Origin: Candidatus Poribacteria bacterium
Lineage (GTDB): Bacteria > Poribacteria > WGA-4E > WGA-3G
Reading direction: 5' to 3'
NCBI GenBank assembly: GCA_003635315.1
Contig: PYJD01000041.1
Coordinates: 1 to 64,000, forward strand
DNA length: 64,000 nt
The translations under genes and the position numbers were made by a program. Positions 63,075 to 64,000 of this stretch are shown piece by piece (within the stretch, counting starts at the first letter, position 1; each line of letters begins with the position of its first letter). Under the pieces are notes generated by a model. That model searched no databases and had not been told where the DNA came from. It was given only the letters and a program-made list of their open reading frames with translations.

Positions 63075-64000
63075 TAACACAATATACATCGGTGTTTTGA
63101 GATAAATTTAGTTGTTCTTTTGCACTATGTGTAATTTTTACTGATAGATGAAAACCTTCTACAATAATAGACAATATTGTCTTATCGCCAATTTTCTCTA
63201 TTTTGTCTATACACCCTTTTAATGAATTACGTGCACTTATCGGTAGATTGGGTTCAAGTGAAATTATAATATCTTCAGCACGAATTCCAATTGGAATAGA
63301 ATCCCCTGTATTCCTATCAATATAAGGTATTATAAGAGTTTGTTTACCAATTTCTAATTCAGTTATTCCTTTCTCTTTATCAACTTTCGACACAGGTAAT
63401 GTGAAGACATTTTCCACACCTGTCATATTTGCAATTGGCATTGCAGATGGAGAAGTAAGCAGTTGATGGGGATCTCCATGTGCTGTTATTTTTCCATCAG
63501 ATAAAATATATGCTTCATCAGCAAGTGCCATTGCTTCTGATATCGTATGCGTGACATACAAGATTTGTATCTCAAACCTTTCTTTTATATGATGCAAATA
63601 AGGTATGATTCTGTTTTTCAGTCCTGAGTCAAGTGAAGCAAGGGGTTCATCCATAAGTAGGAGCGATGGTTCCATAGCAATGGATCGTGCTATTGCTACC
63701 CTTTGACGTTGACCCCCTGATAACTGCTTGGGGTATCGCTTTAGAAGATCTTCTATTTCAAGTATATCGATAATTTCTCTAACATCCGCATACTGCTTTT
63801 GTTTTCTTCGCGATTGTCCATATCGAATGTTTCCGGCTATATTTATATGTGGGAAAAGGTGTCCTTCCTGAAAAACATACCCAATTCTTCTCTTTTCTGG
63901 TGGTAAATTAATTTTATGTTTAGATGAATAAAGTTTTCGGTCTTGATATACAATTTCTCCCTGGTCGGGACTTAGAATCCCACTAATACAATTTAGAAGT
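62989..64000 (-). CDS. modC: Molybdate ABC transporter ATP-binding protein ModC (partial, runs off the window)
   Basis: The frame is open to the window edge, so the true start and Walker A lie beyond 64000. Visible: Q-loop V-F-Q-E-G-H-L-F-P-H-I-N, signature S-G-G-Q-R-Q-R-V-A-I-A-R, Walker B S-L-L-L-M-D-E-P, and switch His in V-T-H-T. The C-terminus carries a TOBE/Mop domain (N-S-L-K-G-C-I-D-K-I ... V-Y-C-V-I-K-A-N-A-V), typical of ModC. It likely powers molybdate or tungstate import. Its tail overlaps coaE. Confidence 0.85.
   Translation of the reverse strand, partial: LLNCISGILSPDQGEIVYQDRKLYSSKHKINLPPEKRRIGYVFQEGHLFPHINIAGNIRYGQSRRKQKQYADVREIIDILEIEDLLKRYPKQLSGGQRQRVAIARSIAMEPSLLLMDEPLASLDSGLKNRIIPYLHHIKERFEIQILYVTHTISEAMALADEAYILSDGKITAHGDPHQLLTSPSAMPIANMTGVENVFTLPVSKVDKEKGITELEIGKQTLIIPYIDRNTGDSIPIGIRAEDIIISLEPNLPISARNSLKGCIDKIEKIGDKTILSIIVEGFHLSVKITHSAKEQLNLSQNTDVYCVIKANAVNLLLQDSLDLSVSAPTDHQPDP

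Overview
The window is a low-GC (by eye mid-30s percent) bacterial chromosome segment with about 50 protein genes in short operons on both strands and no rRNA, tRNA or CRISPR array that I can see. The gene content (five phytanoyl-CoA dioxygenase paralogs, four Gfo/Idh/MocA proteins, secreted LamG proteins, a Cys-type sulfatase, GH88, SMP-30, a ceramidase-like protein, a lone EutN shell protein) resembles Candidatus Poribacteria or a related uncultured marine or sponge-associated lineage. That is inference from content, not a phylogenetic result.

Layout. 1-790: right part of an IS5-family insertion sequence. 895-1632: PhyH dioxygenase. 1633-3673: gene-poor repeat island holding a structured ~870-bp repeat (R1), a nested 222-bp MITE and a 107-bp MITE (R2). 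3674-9447: secreted zinc metalloprotease, GNAT enzyme, CBM9/DUF5916 outer-membrane protein. 9654-15102 (minus): PhyH, LamG lipobox-free secreted protein, multi-zinc-ribbon protein, Gfo/Idh/MocA, small membrane protein, glycine oxidase-like enzyme. 15331-19350 (plus): operon of EutN/CcmL pentamer, histidine kinase, degenerate NtrC-like regulator and 5-formyl-THF cyclo-ligase. 19366-25023: ComEA-like, cobalamin adenosyltransferase, L-fuconate dehydratase-like enzyme, HpcH aldolase, ceramidase-like protein, ABC ATPase. 25150-30518: tandem LamG-TPR paralogs and an unknown protein. 30519-32418: second repeat island. 32419-37568: 34-aa membrane peptide, PhyH, then a sulfatase-PhyH-amidase operon. 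37689-43379: two small unknown genes, SMP-30, and a GlcD-PhyH-Gfo operon. 43380-45278: third repeat island. 45279-52764: two secreted proteins with a shared C-terminal tail, an RND pump, M24 peptidase, Gfo protein. 52789-64000: GH88, heptose-phosphate adenylyltransferase, a degenerate EF-Tu paralog, sugar ABC genes with hisA, FmdB, CDF transporter, ferritin-like protein, Gfo protein lacking the EKP lysine, coaE, and partial modC.

How it fits together. Many genes look like catabolism of sulfated or acidic polysaccharides and small organic substrates: sulfatase, GH88, SMP-30 lactonase, L-fuconate dehydratase plus HpcH-type aldolase, Gfo/Idh oxidoreductases, GlcD, sugar ABC uptake. The most unusual items are (i) an EF-Tu-like protein at 54843-56000 that keeps all three domains but has lost the G3 and G4 GTPase motifs; (ii) the R1 repeat, which carries a conserved sigma70-type promoter, a 20-codon ORF and a hairpin with compensatory changes between copies; (iii) an NtrC-like regulator with both Walker B acids and the GAFTGA loop missing, in an operon with a microcompartment-type pentamer; and (iv) a short C-terminal K-L-(S/T)-x-T-W-x-x-(L/I)-K tail shared by three secreted proteins.
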